Origin: Planctomycetaceae bacterium
Lineage (GTDB): Bacteria; Planctomycetota; Planctomycetia; Planctomycetales; Planctomycetaceae
Assembly (NCBI GenBank): GCA_018699955.1
Contig: JABISG010000123.1
Span: 1 to 64,000 of the forward strand
DNA: 64,000 nucleotides
Direction of reading: 5' to 3'
Shown here one piece after another: positions 17,311 through 26,828 of the stretch. The position numbers were made by a program, and so were the translations under genes. The notes under the pieces are model-generated. The model did not search any database. It had not been told where the DNA came from and saw nothing but the letters and a program-made list of their open reading frames with translations. Each line of letters starts with the position of its first letter. Position 1 is the stretch's first letter.

Positions 17311-18208
17311 TCGACGCTCCCTGTCGGTCGGGCCAATCGAAGGCGATGTCGAGCGCCGGGGCCGAATGTGTCAACCCGCCAATACTGATTCGATCGACGC
17401 CAGTGCGGGCAATGTCGGCAACCGTTTCCAGCGAGATACCGCCCGATGCTTCCAGCAGAACGGCGGGCGACACCGAATCGCGTAACGCCACCGCTTCCCG
17501 CAACGTGCTGCAATCCATATTGTCCAGCAACACAATGTCGGGCGACCCGTTGAGTGCATCGGCCAATTGTTCCAGCGTGTCAACTTCGACTTCAATCGAC
17601 AGCCCATTCGGTGCATCGTTTCGGGCGTGTGTCACCGCTTCGGCAATCGATCGACCGACGTCAGTTCCGCACCAGGATGCCAGATGGTTATCCTTGATCA
17701 AGACACCGTCATAAAGTCCCAGCCGATGGTTCGTCCCACCACCGGCGCGGACGGCATACTTCTGAAGTGCGCGGTAGCCGGGCAGAGTCTTGCGGGTGTC
17801 CAGAATCTTCGCTTTCGTGCCGGCAGCCGCATCGACGAAGCTTTGGGTCAGTGTGGCGATGCCGCTCAAGTGCGACAGGAAATTGAGTGCGGTCCGTTCA
17901 CCGGTCAACAACGATCGCAGCGATCCGGAAACGACAGCAATGACCGAGCCCGCTTCGAGCGGCGAACCGTCGGCAATTTGATTTTCCCACGTCACCGTCG
18001 GATCGAGCCGCTCAAACACCATCTGCGCGACCGGTTCGCCTGCCAATACCCCCGCGGTTCGCGCGACGACATACACACCGCCTGTCTCAGCATCGTCGAT
18101 AAGAGCACGGCAGGTTAAATCGCCGATGTCCTGCAGATCCTCATTGAGCGCCAAGCCGATTAACGGCGTGGCGGCAGAGCGTTCGGGTTCGTCGAAGGTA
18201 GGTCGCAA
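17300..18208 (-). CDS. nadC: Nicotinate-nucleotide diphosphorylase (quinolinate phosphoribosyltransferase)
   Basis: Converts quinolinate and PRPP to nicotinate mononucleotide in de novo NAD synthesis. The 302-residue protein has the whole family signature: RTALNFLSHLSGIAT, DTRKTLPGYRALQKYAVRAG, GGTNHRLGLYDGVLIKDNHL, EVEVDTLEQL, VLLDNM, EASGGISLETV and GVDRISIGGLTHS. The only start giving a full N-terminus is TTG at 18208, an uncommon start. The gene is divergent from alanine dehydrogenase and its 3' end overlaps the glycosyltransferase. nadA and nadB are not in the window. Confidence 0.95.
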   Translation of the reverse strand: MRPTFDEPERSAATPLIGLALNEDLQDIGDLTCRALIDDAETGGVYVVARTAGVLAGEPVAQMVFERLDPTVTWENQIADGSPLEAGSVIAVVSGSLRSLLTGERTALNFLSHLSGIATLTQSFVDAAAGTKAKILDTRKTLPGYRALQKYAVRAGGGTNHRLGLYDGVLIKDNHLASWCGTDVGRSIAEAVTHARNDAPNGLSIEVEVDTLEQLADALNGSPDIVLLDNMDCSTLREAVALRDSVSPAVLLEASGGISLETVADIARTGVDRISIGGLTHSAPALDIAFDWPDRQGASSER

Positions 18209-18229
18209 AGTCGAAACTCCGTAACAGAT

Positions 18230-18251
18230 CCCGCAGGATGCGACCTGCGGG
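18230..18251. repeat. Inverted repeat between nadC and ald
   Basis: CCCGCAGG and CCTGCGGG are separated by six bases in the 133-bp divergent gap. It could be an operator or another copy of the intergenic palindromes; nothing here decides which. Confidence 0.5.
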
Positions 18252-18341
18252 CTTGGGGGACGCTATTCATTGTTGCATGTTTCGACCCCCTCTGCTGAAA
18301 TGAGGCGGTCTGGACTGTCACTTCTGATGGAGAACGAATCG

Positions 18342-19448
18342 ATGATCGTCGGCGTGCCGCGGGAAATCAAGCAGGATGAATACCGAGTGGCGTTGATTCC
18401 GGTCGGTGCGGAAGAATTGACCAAAGCCGGCCACCGCGTGTTGGTCGAGAAAAACGCAGGGCAGGGGAGCGGCATTCCCGATGAAATGTACGTCGAAAAC
18501 GGCGCGGAAATCGTCGAAACGGCCGAGCAAATCTGGGCGGAAGCAGAACTGATTATCAAGGTGAAGGAGCCGCAGCGGGCCGAGTTTCCGTTGATGCGAT
18601 CGGGGCAGTTGGTCTTTACGTACTTTCATTTCGCCGCCGATGAGGAATTGACGCGGGGCGTATTGGAGACGGGCGCGACGGCCGTGGCGTATGAGACTTT
18701 GGAGGGGTCACAAGGCCGGCTTCCCTGCCTGACGCCGATGAGCGAAGTCGCCGGCCGCATGAGCATTCAGGAAGGGGCAAAGTTTCTGGAACGACCGCAG
18801 GACGGGCGTGGGATTTTGCTGGGAGGGGTGCCGGGTGTTGCGCCGGCCCACATTGTTATCCTGGGTGGCGGAGTGGTTGGCAAGAACGCCGCGCAGATTG
18901 CCGCCGGCTTTCAGGCGAATGTCTCCATTCTCGACATCAACGTCGATCGGCTGCGGTATCTGGAAGACATCATGCCGGCGAATGTGAACACGATTTACAG
19001 TGATCGGCACAATGTCCGCGAGCAGTTGCAACTGGCCGACCTTGTGATTGGTGCCGTTTTGATTCCCGGTGCCCGCGCTCCACGTCTGGTGAGTGCCGAC
19101 GATTTGAAGTATATGAAGCCGGGGTCGGTCATTATCGACGTTGCGATTGATCAAGGTGGCGCGACGGAGACCTCGCGTCCCACAACGCATTCTGAGCCGA
19201 CGTACATTGTTGACGACGTGGTGCATTATTGCGTGACGAACATGCCGGGAGCCGTCGGCCGCACGAGTACTTACGCGCTGTGTAATGTCACCTTTCCGTA
19301 TGCGCTCCGCATTGCACAGCAGGGTCTGGAAGCGGCCTGTGCCAAAGATGCCGGATTGGCGAAGGCCGTCAACATGGCGGCTGGTCGGGTGACGAACCAA
19401 GCGGTGGCGGAAACATTTGGCATGGAGTTTATGCCGTACGCGCCGTAA
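18342..19448 (+). CDS. ald: Alanine dehydrogenase
   Basis: NAD-dependent oxidative deamination of L-alanine to pyruvate, or the reverse. At 368 residues it matches the usual ~371. The N-terminal signature is MIVGVPREIKQDEYRVALIP; the substrate Lys75 (IIKVKEP) and catalytic His96 (YFHFAAD) fall at the canonical numbers if translation starts at ATG 18342. The NAD fold motif is ILGGGVVGKNAAQIAAGF. The start is also supported by GGAG nine bases upstream; an in-frame extension to 18270 is rejected. Divergent from nadC. Confidence 0.96.
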   Translation: MIVGVPREIKQDEYRVALIPVGAEELTKAGHRVLVEKNAGQGSGIPDEMYVENGAEIVETAEQIWAEAELIIKVKEPQRAEFPLMRSGQLVFTYFHFAADEELTRGVLETGATAVAYETLEGSQGRLPCLTPMSEVAGRMSIQEGAKFLERPQDGRGILLGGVPGVAPAHIVILGGGVVGKNAAQIAAGFQANVSILDINVDRLRYLEDIMPANVNTIYSDRHNVREQLQLADLVIGAVLIPGARAPRLVSADDLKYMKPGSVIIDVAIDQGGATETSRPTTHSEPTYIVDDVVHYCVTNMPGAVGRTSTYALCNVTFPYALRIAQQGLEAACAKDAGLAKAVNMAAGRVTNQAVAETFGMEFMPYAP

Positions 19449-19540
19449 CCGGCGACCTCCAGCAGGCGGGACAAAAAAACGAATGTCGCTCTGATTGCCC
19501 TTACGGTCAAGCGAACGCGCAGGAACATCAGCTTCCGGGT

Positions 19541-19569
19541 GTGACATTGGTGGCAAATCACTATACAAT
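19541..19569 (+). promoter_or_regulatory. Candidate sigma70-type promoter for the GspE-like gene
   Basis: GTGACA (19541-19546) and TACAAT (19564-19569) with a 17-bp spacer, each five of six to consensus, lie 69 bp upstream of the ATG at 19638. It is the best promoter match noticed in the window. Confidence 0.5.
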
Positions 19570-19637
19570 CCCGTGGTAGTATTCCTTCATCGGAATCGAT
19601 CCAACCTGTGAATTCCCACCTGACGAAGCCATCGACA

Positions 19638-21470
19638 ATGCGAATCCTTTTTCGCGACATTCTGCGAATTATTGCGTTTGTCTGCGTGGTCATAATCGCC
19701 GCTCAATCTGTCTCCGCTCAAGATGAGTCGGACGATGGGGAAGGTGAGGATGGTGAACGACCGGCGGCTACTCGGTCCACCGATGTCGATTCGGAGGAGG
19801 CTTTTCCCCGTGATCCCAGTGGATCGTTTTTTCGTGGCAACGACCGAAGCATTGTCGGGTTTTATCTGAACTTGCTGCGCTTCGTGCCGGTCGTGCTGTT
19901 GTTTGTGCTTTGGATGTGGAGTTCGCATTGGGTGGACGAAGACAGCCGCTCGTTGCAGGTCCGTAGCCAGTTCTGGAATACGGCCGTGCTTGCCTGCGGA
20001 ACGGTGGGATTTCTCGCCGTGTTTTGCTTGCCGATGTTCCTGATGGGCAGTGTTGTGTTGTTGGCGGCGTACGGAGCCCCATTGGGTTTCTACATTGTTG
20101 AACGGAATGCCCGAGTCCCCGATTCGTCCAAGGTGATGACGCCGGAGCATTTGCGAAAAGTGGGACTGCGAGTGCTGGCGAAATTGGGAATGGGTACCGT
20201 TTCGAAGGAAGTTCAGGCAGCGGGAATTGGCCCGAATATCAAGTTCATCGGCAAATCGGGGACCGGCCGTGGCAACGAGCCGGATCGGTCGGCGCAAGTG
20301 GAAAAGTCCCCAGGATTCCTCGCGGCCAAGGAACTGGTTTACGACGCCATTCAACGACGCGGCACCGACATTCACCTCGAGCCAAACGAGGATGAGTTGT
20401 CGATTCGTCTGCGAATCGACGGTGTGATGCACCCCACCGAACCGTTCGACCGGGCGGTTGGGAACGCGCTGGTTAACATCTTCAAAGTGCTGGCCGCGAT
20501 GGACATCACCGAACGTCGTCGTCCGCAGGACGGCAGCTTTCGGGCGCTCGCCGACGGGCGGCCAATCGACTTTCGCGCTGCGACCCAAGGCACGCGTCAC
20601 GGCGAAAAGATGAGCCTGCGTATTCTCGATCAATCGAATTCGGTTAGCAGTTTGGACCAACTCGGTCTTCGCAAGCAGTTGCTGGCATCTCTGCGCGACG
20701 TTGTCCATTTGCCGCACGGACTGTTTCTTAGCTGCGGCCCGACCGGTGCTGGTAAATCGACCACACTGTATGCGTCGCTGAGCGATTTGGATTCGATGCA
20801 GCAGAACATCATCACGATCGAAGACCCGGTCGAATACAAGATGGAGGGCGTGAACCAGATTGAAATCAATACCAAGGCCGGGCAGTCGTTTGCAAAATCG
20901 TTACGGAGTATTTTGCGGCAAGATCCGGACGTGGTGATGATCGGCGAAATTCGCGATGCCGAGACCGGAGAAATCGCCTGCCAAGCGGCAAATACCGGAC
21001 ACATGGTGTTTTCCACGATTCACGCCAACGACACAATTACGGCGCTTTATCGTCTGCTGGAGTTGGGGATCGAGCCGTTCATGATCTCGAATTCCATCTC
21101 GGCGATCATGGGCCAACGTCTGGTGCGCCGTCTGTGTCCCGATTGTCGCACGGCCTATCGCCCGTCGGAAGAACTCCTGAAAAAACTCCACCTCCCGCCG
21201 GGCAAAGTGGAAAAATTCTATCGTACGCCGAAGAAATCGGAGTCACAGTGTCCCACCTGCGAGGGTGTTGGTTTTCGGGGGCGAATGGGCGTGTACGAGC
21301 TGCTGGTCATCAACGATGAAATTCGTGAACTGATTCGCGACAAGGGATCGGCCACACAAATTAAGAAGCTGGCCCGCCGCAACGGCATGCTCAGTATGAA
21401 GGAAGAGGGCTTGCGACTCGTCATTCGCGGAATGACATCGATTGAAGAATTACAGCGCGTGGTCAAATAG
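19638..21470 (+). CDS. GspE/PilB-type secretion ATPase with N-terminal membrane segments
   Basis: A 610-residue ATPase of the type II secretion / type IV pilus class. The C-terminal ~400 residues have Walker A (GPTGAGKSTTLYASL), the Asp box (IITIEDPVEYKMEGVNQIEI), Walker B (VVMIGEIRDAETGEIACQAA), the His box (FSTIHANDT) and two CxxC pairs (CPDC, CPTC) for zinc. Unusually, the N-terminus is a signal-peptide-like helix (RIIAFVCVVIIAAQSVSA), an acidic segment, and about three more hydrophobic stretches (roughly residues 75-145) instead of the usual MshEN domain. ATG 19638 places the signal at the N-terminus; GTG 19608 would add ten residues. CvpA-like gene follows after 72 bp. Confidence 0.9.
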   Translation: MRILFRDILRIIAFVCVVIIAAQSVSAQDESDDGEGEDGERPAATRSTDVDSEEAFPRDPSGSFFRGNDRSIVGFYLNLLRFVPVVLLFVLWMWSSHWVDEDSRSLQVRSQFWNTAVLACGTVGFLAVFCLPMFLMGSVVLLAAYGAPLGFYIVERNARVPDSSKVMTPEHLRKVGLRVLAKLGMGTVSKEVQAAGIGPNIKFIGKSGTGRGNEPDRSAQVEKSPGFLAAKELVYDAIQRRGTDIHLEPNEDELSIRLRIDGVMHPTEPFDRAVGNALVNIFKVLAAMDITERRRPQDGSFRALADGRPIDFRAATQGTRHGEKMSLRILDQSNSVSSLDQLGLRKQLLASLRDVVHLPHGLFLSCGPTGAGKSTTLYASLSDLDSMQQNIITIEDPVEYKMEGVNQIEINTKAGQSFAKSLRSILRQDPDVVMIGEIRDAETGEIACQAANTGHMVFSTIHANDTITALYRLLELGIEPFMISNSISAIMGQRLVRRLCPDCRTAYRPSEELLKKLHLPPGKVEKFYRTPKKSESQCPTCEGVGFRGRMGVYELLVINDEIRELIRDKGSATQIKKLARRNGMLSMKEEGLRLVIRGMTSIEELQRVVK

Positions 21471-21542
21471 TGTTTTGTCGTGCAGTTGATGGCTTCCGGT
21501 TTTCAAATACTTCGTATCGCGTTGGCAGAGTGAGAGACGAGA

Positions 21543-22307
21543 ATGATTGACATTTTGCTGCTGGCAATCATCGTGGTTATCGCGTGGTGTCTTTCGGGAG
21601 AGGGAGCCTACGCTGCCTGCATGACGCTGATCAATGTGATCATTTCCGGTTTGTTGGCAATGAACTTTTTTGAACCGTTGGCGGGTTTTCTGGCGTCCAA
21701 TATTTCTCAAAGTTCAGACGGTCGTTGGGACATGATTGCGTTGATCGGTTTGTTTGTCGTGTTCGTCACGCTGTTTCGTGTGGCAACCGACCAGTTGATT
21801 GTGACCTACATCCAGGTGCATCCGCTGTTGCATCAAATTGGTAGTTGGGGCGGTGGCGTGCTGACCGGCTACGTGACAATGGCGTTTCTGTTGACTGCGC
21901 TGCACACGGCTCCACTCCCCAAGGATTATTGGGGCTTCTTTTACGCGGAGCGCGAACGCCGTAGCGGGCCGCTGAGCCAATTCGGACCGGATTATCAATG
22001 GCTCGGCTTCACACAACATGTGACCGAAAAGTCGTTCGCAAAAACGCTGCTGGTGAATTCCGGTCAGGACAACTTCGTGATGACCAGAATGTTTGACGGG
22101 CGAAACGGCTGGCTGTGGAATGTCCCGGCGAAGAAAGATACCGACCCGCCCTACGACGTCATGCCGTCGTTCCCAATTCGATACGCAACGCGCCGCGAGC
22201 AACTTGCGGGTGGGCCACCTACTGGGTCAGGAGCAAGCGGAGGAACGCCAACGCCGCCTAAGAGACAGCGGAGCGGTGGATCTCGTAGAGGCGGCGGCGG
22301 TTTCTGA
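21543..22307 (+). CDS. CvpA-like integral membrane protein
   Basis: A 254-residue protein with four hydrophobic segments in the first ~125 residues (MIDILLLAIIVVIAWCLSGE, LINVIISGLLAM, MIALIGLFVVFVTLF, GVLTGYVTMAFLLTALHTAP), the layout of the CvpA/colicin V production family. The soluble tail ends in a Gly/Arg-rich stretch (RQRSGGSRRGGGGF). CvpA proteins affect envelope homeostasis by an unsettled mechanism. The ATG follows GAGAGACGAGA. It lies 72 bp after the GspE-like gene and is convergent with the ExbB-like gene, 17 bp between the stops. Confidence 0.7.
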   Translation: MIDILLLAIIVVIAWCLSGEGAYAACMTLINVIISGLLAMNFFEPLAGFLASNISQSSDGRWDMIALIGLFVVFVTLFRVATDQLIVTYIQVHPLLHQIGSWGGGVLTGYVTMAFLLTALHTAPLPKDYWGFFYAERERRSGPLSQFGPDYQWLGFTQHVTEKSFAKTLLVNSGQDNFVMTRMFDGRNGWLWNVPAKKDTDPPYDVMPSFPIRYATRREQLAGGPPTGSGASGGTPTPPKRQRSGGSRRGGGGF

Positions 22308-22324
22308 CGAAGGTTTTCCAGCGG

Positions 22325-23269
22325 CTACTTCGAGGCCGTGGCCTGCGGTTTTTGGGACCGTCGGCTGCGTGATTGGGCGGATGCCCTCGGCTGATTCGCC
22401 AGCCCTTCGGCGGAAATGAGATTCACGACGTCTTGTGACAGACGGTCCATTTCCACCACCAGCGAGTCGATACGCCCGGCGAGGTAGGTGTAGGTGATGA
22501 GAGTGGGGATGGCGATCGTCAGGCCGATGGCGGTGGTGAATAACGCCATCGCAATTCCGTTGGCCAATTGCTGCGGGTTGCCCATTGCATTCGATTTGGC
22601 GATGTCGTTGAACGAAATGATCATGCCAATGACGGTACCCAGTAGGCCGATTAACGGTGAAACCGTGGCGACGCCGTTGAGAACTCGCAAGTGTTTTCGC
22701 AGTTGGCTGACCTGACGTTCTCCGCCATCAATAATGGCCTGTTCGACTTCGACGCTGGGTTTTCCCCATTTGCGAACGCCATGCGCAAAAACGACGGCAA
22801 TGGGGCTGCCGTTTTCCTCACAGAGTTTCAGCGCCTGCTTGCCTTCGAGTTTTCGCTGATCCAAATGCTGTATGAACCGCTCGACGAATGGGCGCGGAAT
22901 CACCCGTCCTTTGCGGAGAACGACAAGCCGTTCGATCGCGAACCAGACGGCGATGATTGACGCTGAGAGAAACGCCCCAACGAAGGCCCACATGATGTAG
23001 TCTCGCAGCGAAACGATGGCTTCCATCGATTGCTTCCAGGAACTGGCGCTTTCGGCCTCGGTGGCCGCTTTGTTTGCGCCGGGCCGGCCGCCTTGGACCG
23101 TCACCGGAACGGGGCCGGCTTCGTTTGTGTCAGGTGGCTGCTGCGCGGTGAGCATTTGCGAGTGAGCAAGAATGCAAAGTGCAAACGCAACCGCCATAAT
23201 GGGCCGCACTGTGCAGCGGGCAGAGGAACGAATTACGGCGCACCGTGTGAGCAACGAGAAGAACTTCAT
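22325..23269 (-). CDS. MotA/TolQ/ExbB proton channel family protein
   Basis: Inner-membrane subunit that couples proton flow to envelope work. At 314 residues it has a signal-like N-terminus (ending near MLTAQ), a periplasmic stretch, one helix at about 100-122 and the paired helices of the family: [20 protein letters not shown] and [21 protein letters not shown] basic tail follows ([11 protein letters not shown]). ATG 23269 is chosen because AAGGA lies nine bases upstream; longer in-frame starts exist. No ExbD/TolR partner is visible; the next gene upstream is the giant TPR protein, 120 bp away on the same strand. Confidence 0.92.
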   Translation of the reverse strand: MKFFSLLTRCAVIRSSARCTVRPIMAVAFALCILAHSQMLTAQQPPDTNEAGPVPVTVQGGRPGANKAATEAESASSWKQSMEAIVSLRDYIMWAFVGAFLSASIIAVWFAIERLVVLRKGRVIPRPFVERFIQHLDQRKLEGKQALKLCEENGSPIAVVFAHGVRKWGKPSVEVEQAIIDGGERQVSQLRKHLRVLNGVATVSPLIGLLGTVIGMIISFNDIAKSNAMGNPQQLANGIAMALFTTAIGLTIAIPTLITYTYLAGRIDSLVVEMDRLSQDVVNLISAEGLANQPRASAQSRSRRSQKPQATASK

Positions 23270-23389
23270 ACCAATCATCCTTTTGAACACTGCGTCGGTC
23301 GCGATGGACCTCAGCGACATCCTTTGTCTTTCAGCCGACTGCCGTTGCGTTAGCAGTTGCCATCCCTGCGGCCCGCAGCAACCCGCACT

Positions 23390-26300
23390 TTAACTGCCGG
23401 CGTTTTTTCGGGCAAGCGGAAGCCGCTGTTTTGCCTGCCTGGCGTATTGGCTGCGTGGAAACTTCTGCAGCAATTCCTCGTATAGCTTGGCTGCATCGTT
23501 CCATTGTTTCAGCGCCTCGTCGCAGAGGGCAGCCTGATACAATGCAGCCGATTGCCAGATTGGGAATTTGTAGAGGTGGTACACCTTGAAGTATTCGGCC
23601 TGGGCATTCTTGTAGTCTTTTTGAAGCAAAAACGTCTCGGCAAGAATCAACTGCGCCTTGGCCGCTGTTTCGGTGCGTCGGCCATTGGGATCGGCAACAA
23701 CCCGGCGAAATGCGGTTCGTGCCTCATCGAACTTGGCGAGATTCTTGTAACTCCGGCCAAGAATCTCATCGGCCTGGTAAAGCACCGGACACTTTGGATC
23801 GCGGTCACGTAATTCCGAAACGACTGCCGTGACCTCTGCGTACTTCTTGCCCCGGAAGTGAGTCTCTGCCAGCATGATCCAGATTTGGGGTACCCACGGC
23901 TGGTCATCCGGCGAGGTTTTCTCGAAATCCGTTTTCAATTTCAGCAACGTCTCTTGCGCTGCCTTGTGTTGCTTCTGGTTTAGTAACGCGTTGGCCGATT
24001 GAAACCGCGCGTGTGGCGCCTGCTTGCTCTCAGCAAAACGACCGAGAAAGGCGGTGGTGCGCGAACTCACATCCTTCCACCTTTCCTCTTCGACCGCGAT
24101 TCCGATGAGGTGATGCAGCGACACTTCCTGCACCTGTTTGTCGGATCGAACGTCTTGCTGCAAACGATCGAACGACTTGCGGGCATCGGCGATTCGGCCC
24201 GCCAAGAGGTCGCTTTCGGCGAGACTGAGCCGCGCGTTGTCGGCCAAATCGCTATCGGGCGATTCCTTCACAAGGCGAGCAAAGATTTCGTCCGAGCGTT
24301 TGTAGTTGCCTGCGTCGTAATTGAGCAGGGCCCACTCGTCGAGCCGCTTGTCCAACGCCGCAGGGTTAGGGAAGCGCTCAAGTAATTGTTCGTAAGCGGC
24401 ATCGGCTTCTTTCACGTTTTTCAACGACCGTAAGACTCGGGCCTGATTCAATCCCGAGAGGAATGCGTATTGCAACGGTGGTTTTTGTTCGGCGCCGTTT
24501 GGTGGCGTTTCTTTGGGGGCGAACTTGCTGAATGATTCGCCATACGCCTTGGCTGCCTCTGGAAATCGGTCTGCGTTCTCCAGCGACTCAGCACGTTTGA
24601 AAGCCGCTTCCGGGGCCAGTACGGTTTCACCGGGATGTTGTTCGATCAATTGAGTAAAATGGTCGGCGGCATCGAGGAATTTCTTTTGCTCAAAACGGCA
24701 CCAGCCGAGTCCGGACAGAGCGTGCGCATGATTCGGCGACTTTGGTCCGCGGGCAACCAGCCGGCCATACAGATCGGCCGACCATTCCCAATCCTTCAGG
24801 TCGTAGGCGATTTCGGCGATTTTGTAGGTGGTTTGTTGGGCGAGCTTGCTCGCTGTTGTTGCTCGCGTTAGACGCGTCAGATCAGCTTGGGAATCGGTTT
24901 TGTCATCCAGGTAGGCCGCTGCGATTGCGCGTGTTGCCAGGGCTTGGTTCGCCTGCGATCCCTCGGGGCGGGACTTGAGGTAGCGTGAAGTTGACGTGAC
25001 GGCATCGCCGTACTTTTTCAGCGTGAGTTGGCTGCTGGATGCGATGATGAGCACGTCGATGAATTCCAGCGACGCGCCCTCTTTTGCGATGTCGTCAAGC
25101 AATGGAGCGGCGACTTCGAGTACGCCATCGTCGTCGTCCAATTGTTGCAACGTGCGGGCGAGATGAAACCGTGCCAAAGAACGCGTTCGCGGTATCTTGC
25201 TTGCTTCGACAACTCCGCGAAAATGGTCGGCAGCCACCTTCAAGTGTTTCTCACCACCCCGTGCCGACGCCAACCGCCCACCGAGGATGCGGTTGTACAT
25301 CCGCAGCGCACTGTTGGAATACTCTTTCCTAAACTGGGAAACCAAACGATCTCCGTCGTCGAGTTTTCCTTCATTCAATGCGGCCTCGGCCGCCAGATGC
25401 AGGCTGTCATCCGCCAGATCGCCCTTTGGCCAGCGCTTCACGACGTCGAGAAACCGAGTGCGAGCCGTGTTGTATTGTTCGCGGTGAAACTCCGTGTCGG
25501 CCCATTGGAATAGTGCATTCTGTGCCAACGGACCGTTTTCGTCGGCCTTGAATGCCGCTTCCAGGTCTCGGGACGCTTCGGCATACTGCCGCAGGGCTTT
25601 GCGGCTGACTCCCATCCAATAACCGGCGGTTGCCTGCTGCCCTTTGTCTTTTGCCGCCCGATCAAAATGTGACACGGCACGCTGAAAATCTCCTGCCTGG
25701 TAATGCGCATAGCCGGCGTTGATTTCAGCTTGTGGAAGCAGGTCACTTTCAGGATATCGCGCGATGAACTGTTCGTAACTTCCCGCTGCATCTCGGAAAC
25801 GGCCGGCATCGAACTGAACCGACGCAACCGCCATCTGTGCTTCGGCTGCGCGTGTGCCGTTTTTCATTGCAGCAACCTTGCCGAACATCGCGATGGCATC
25901 GTCGGGTTGCTTCAGCGATTCGTAGCAGCGTGCCAACCCGAAGGTTGACTCTTCGGTAAACCGACTATTGGGGTATTTCTTGAGCGCCTGCAGATAGATG
26001 TCTGCGGCTTCCTGCGGTTGTTTCGCGCGGCGGTAGGCATCGGCCAAATAGGGAGTGGCCCATTCAGCCAGTTCGTTTTTCGGATAGGTTTTCAGGAATG
26101 TCGAGAATTCTTGCGCGGCCGCCTTCAGATCGCCGAGAAAATAGCTGCACTCGCCGATGCGGTACATGGCGTCCGGCCGGTGCTTGCTCTGGGGGTAGTC
26201 TTTGACGAACCCGCGCAGCACCGTCCGCGAATCGCCGTATTTCTTCTGGTGTACCAGCGTGAGACCGAGGTACAGCCGTGCCAGCGGGATCTTGACATTG

Positions 26301-26536
26301 CCCGTATGGTTCTTGATGAAGGCGCGAAATCTCTCGGCCGCCTGATCCCATCGCTTCAATTTGTATTGGCCGGTGGCCAGATTGTATTCATCAAGCGCTT
26401 CATCGGCCCGCGCAGACTGCGGAACGACCAGGGCGAGAATGAGTACGAACAACAAGCCAATTGTCCATCGCCCAATTCGACATCGCGCCGAACGCCAGAT
26501 GGGCTGAGGCGGATGGTTGGCGGTGAGAGAATACAT
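23390..26536 (-). CDS. Large exported tetratricopeptide-repeat protein
   Basis: A 1048-residue protein with an N-terminal signal or anchor (IGLLFVLILALVVPQSARA) and then TPR-like repeats through nearly all its length. Repeats of about 34-37 residues with the W-x-x-A / Y-x-x-A-x-x-x-F pattern are clear, for example YNLATGQYKLKRWDQAAERF, MYRIGECSYFLGDLKAAAQEF and ALSGLGWCRFEQKKFLDAAD. It resembles CpoB/YbgF and outer-membrane-assembly TPR proteins and is likely a periplasmic scaffold. Its place just upstream of ExbB suggests a Tol- or Ton-like machine. ATG 26536 puts the signal at the N-terminus. Confidence 0.85.
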   Translation of the reverse strand: MYSLTANHPPQPIWRSARCRIGRWTIGLLFVLILALVVPQSARADEALDEYNLATGQYKLKRWDQAAERFRAFIKNHTGNVKIPLARLYLGLTLVHQKKYGDSRTVLRGFVKDYPQSKHRPDAMYRIGECSYFLGDLKAAAQEFSTFLKTYPKNELAEWATPYLADAYRRAKQPQEAADIYLQALKKYPNSRFTEESTFGLARCYESLKQPDDAIAMFGKVAAMKNGTRAAEAQMAVASVQFDAGRFRDAAGSYEQFIARYPESDLLPQAEINAGYAHYQAGDFQRAVSHFDRAAKDKGQQATAGYWMGVSRKALRQYAEASRDLEAAFKADENGPLAQNALFQWADTEFHREQYNTARTRFLDVVKRWPKGDLADDSLHLAAEAALNEGKLDDGDRLVSQFRKEYSNSALRMYNRILGGRLASARGGEKHLKVAADHFRGVVEASKIPRTRSLARFHLARTLQQLDDDDGVLEVAAPLLDDIAKEGASLEFIDVLIIASSSQLTLKKYGDAVTSTSRYLKSRPEGSQANQALATRAIAAAYLDDKTDSQADLTRLTRATTASKLAQQTTYKIAEIAYDLKDWEWSADLYGRLVARGPKSPNHAHALSGLGWCRFEQKKFLDAADHFTQLIEQHPGETVLAPEAAFKRAESLENADRFPEAAKAYGESFSKFAPKETPPNGAEQKPPLQYAFLSGLNQARVLRSLKNVKEADAAYEQLLERFPNPAALDKRLDEWALLNYDAGNYKRSDEIFARLVKESPDSDLADNARLSLAESDLLAGRIADARKSFDRLQQDVRSDKQVQEVSLHHLIGIAVEEERWKDVSSRTTAFLGRFAESKQAPHARFQSANALLNQKQHKAAQETLLKLKTDFEKTSPDDQPWVPQIWIMLAETHFRGKKYAEVTAVVSELRDRDPKCPVLYQADEILGRSYKNLAKFDEARTAFRRVVADPNGRRTETAAKAQLILAETFLLQKDYKNAQAEYFKVYHLYKFPIWQSAALYQAALCDEALKQWNDAAKLYEELLQKFPRSQYARQAKQRLPLARKNAGS

Positions 26537-26713
26537 CAGACCGACCCCATTCAGCGAATTCTCAGAGACGCGGCACAACACAAGGCCAACGAACCACCGC
26601 GATGCGGTGGCCTGCCCACATCGATAGCCGTCCAACAATACCGGCCCGCGAGTGCTGTATGGTACTCACCGGCAGGCAATTGCGGCAAGTCGGCTTGTCG
26701 TGCAAAGCCGAAA

Positions 26714-26783
26714 CAGCCCGCAGTGCAAGCCGAACGCCGTCGTCCACAACTGTGGCTTGGGGCTTTGCTTGCACTGCGGGCTG
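26714..26783. repeat. Dispersed palindrome family D
   Basis: A perfect 17-bp inverted repeat, CAGCCCGCAGTGCAAGC (26714-26730) with its complement at 26767-26783, and a 36-base loop. It shares the GCCCGCAG-GCAAGC core with the hairpin at 51020-51081 and lies between the lipoprotein stop and the TPR gene. Confidence 0.8.
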
Positions 26784-26828
26784 ATTTGTATTTCGGATTG
26801 GGCGTGACGGCAATCGTCTGTCGGCAGC

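Noticed and set aside
19587-20717. 376-codon frame antisense to the GspE-like gene
   Set aside because: It is fully contained in the ATPase gene and shows only Gln/His/Arg-rich sequence.
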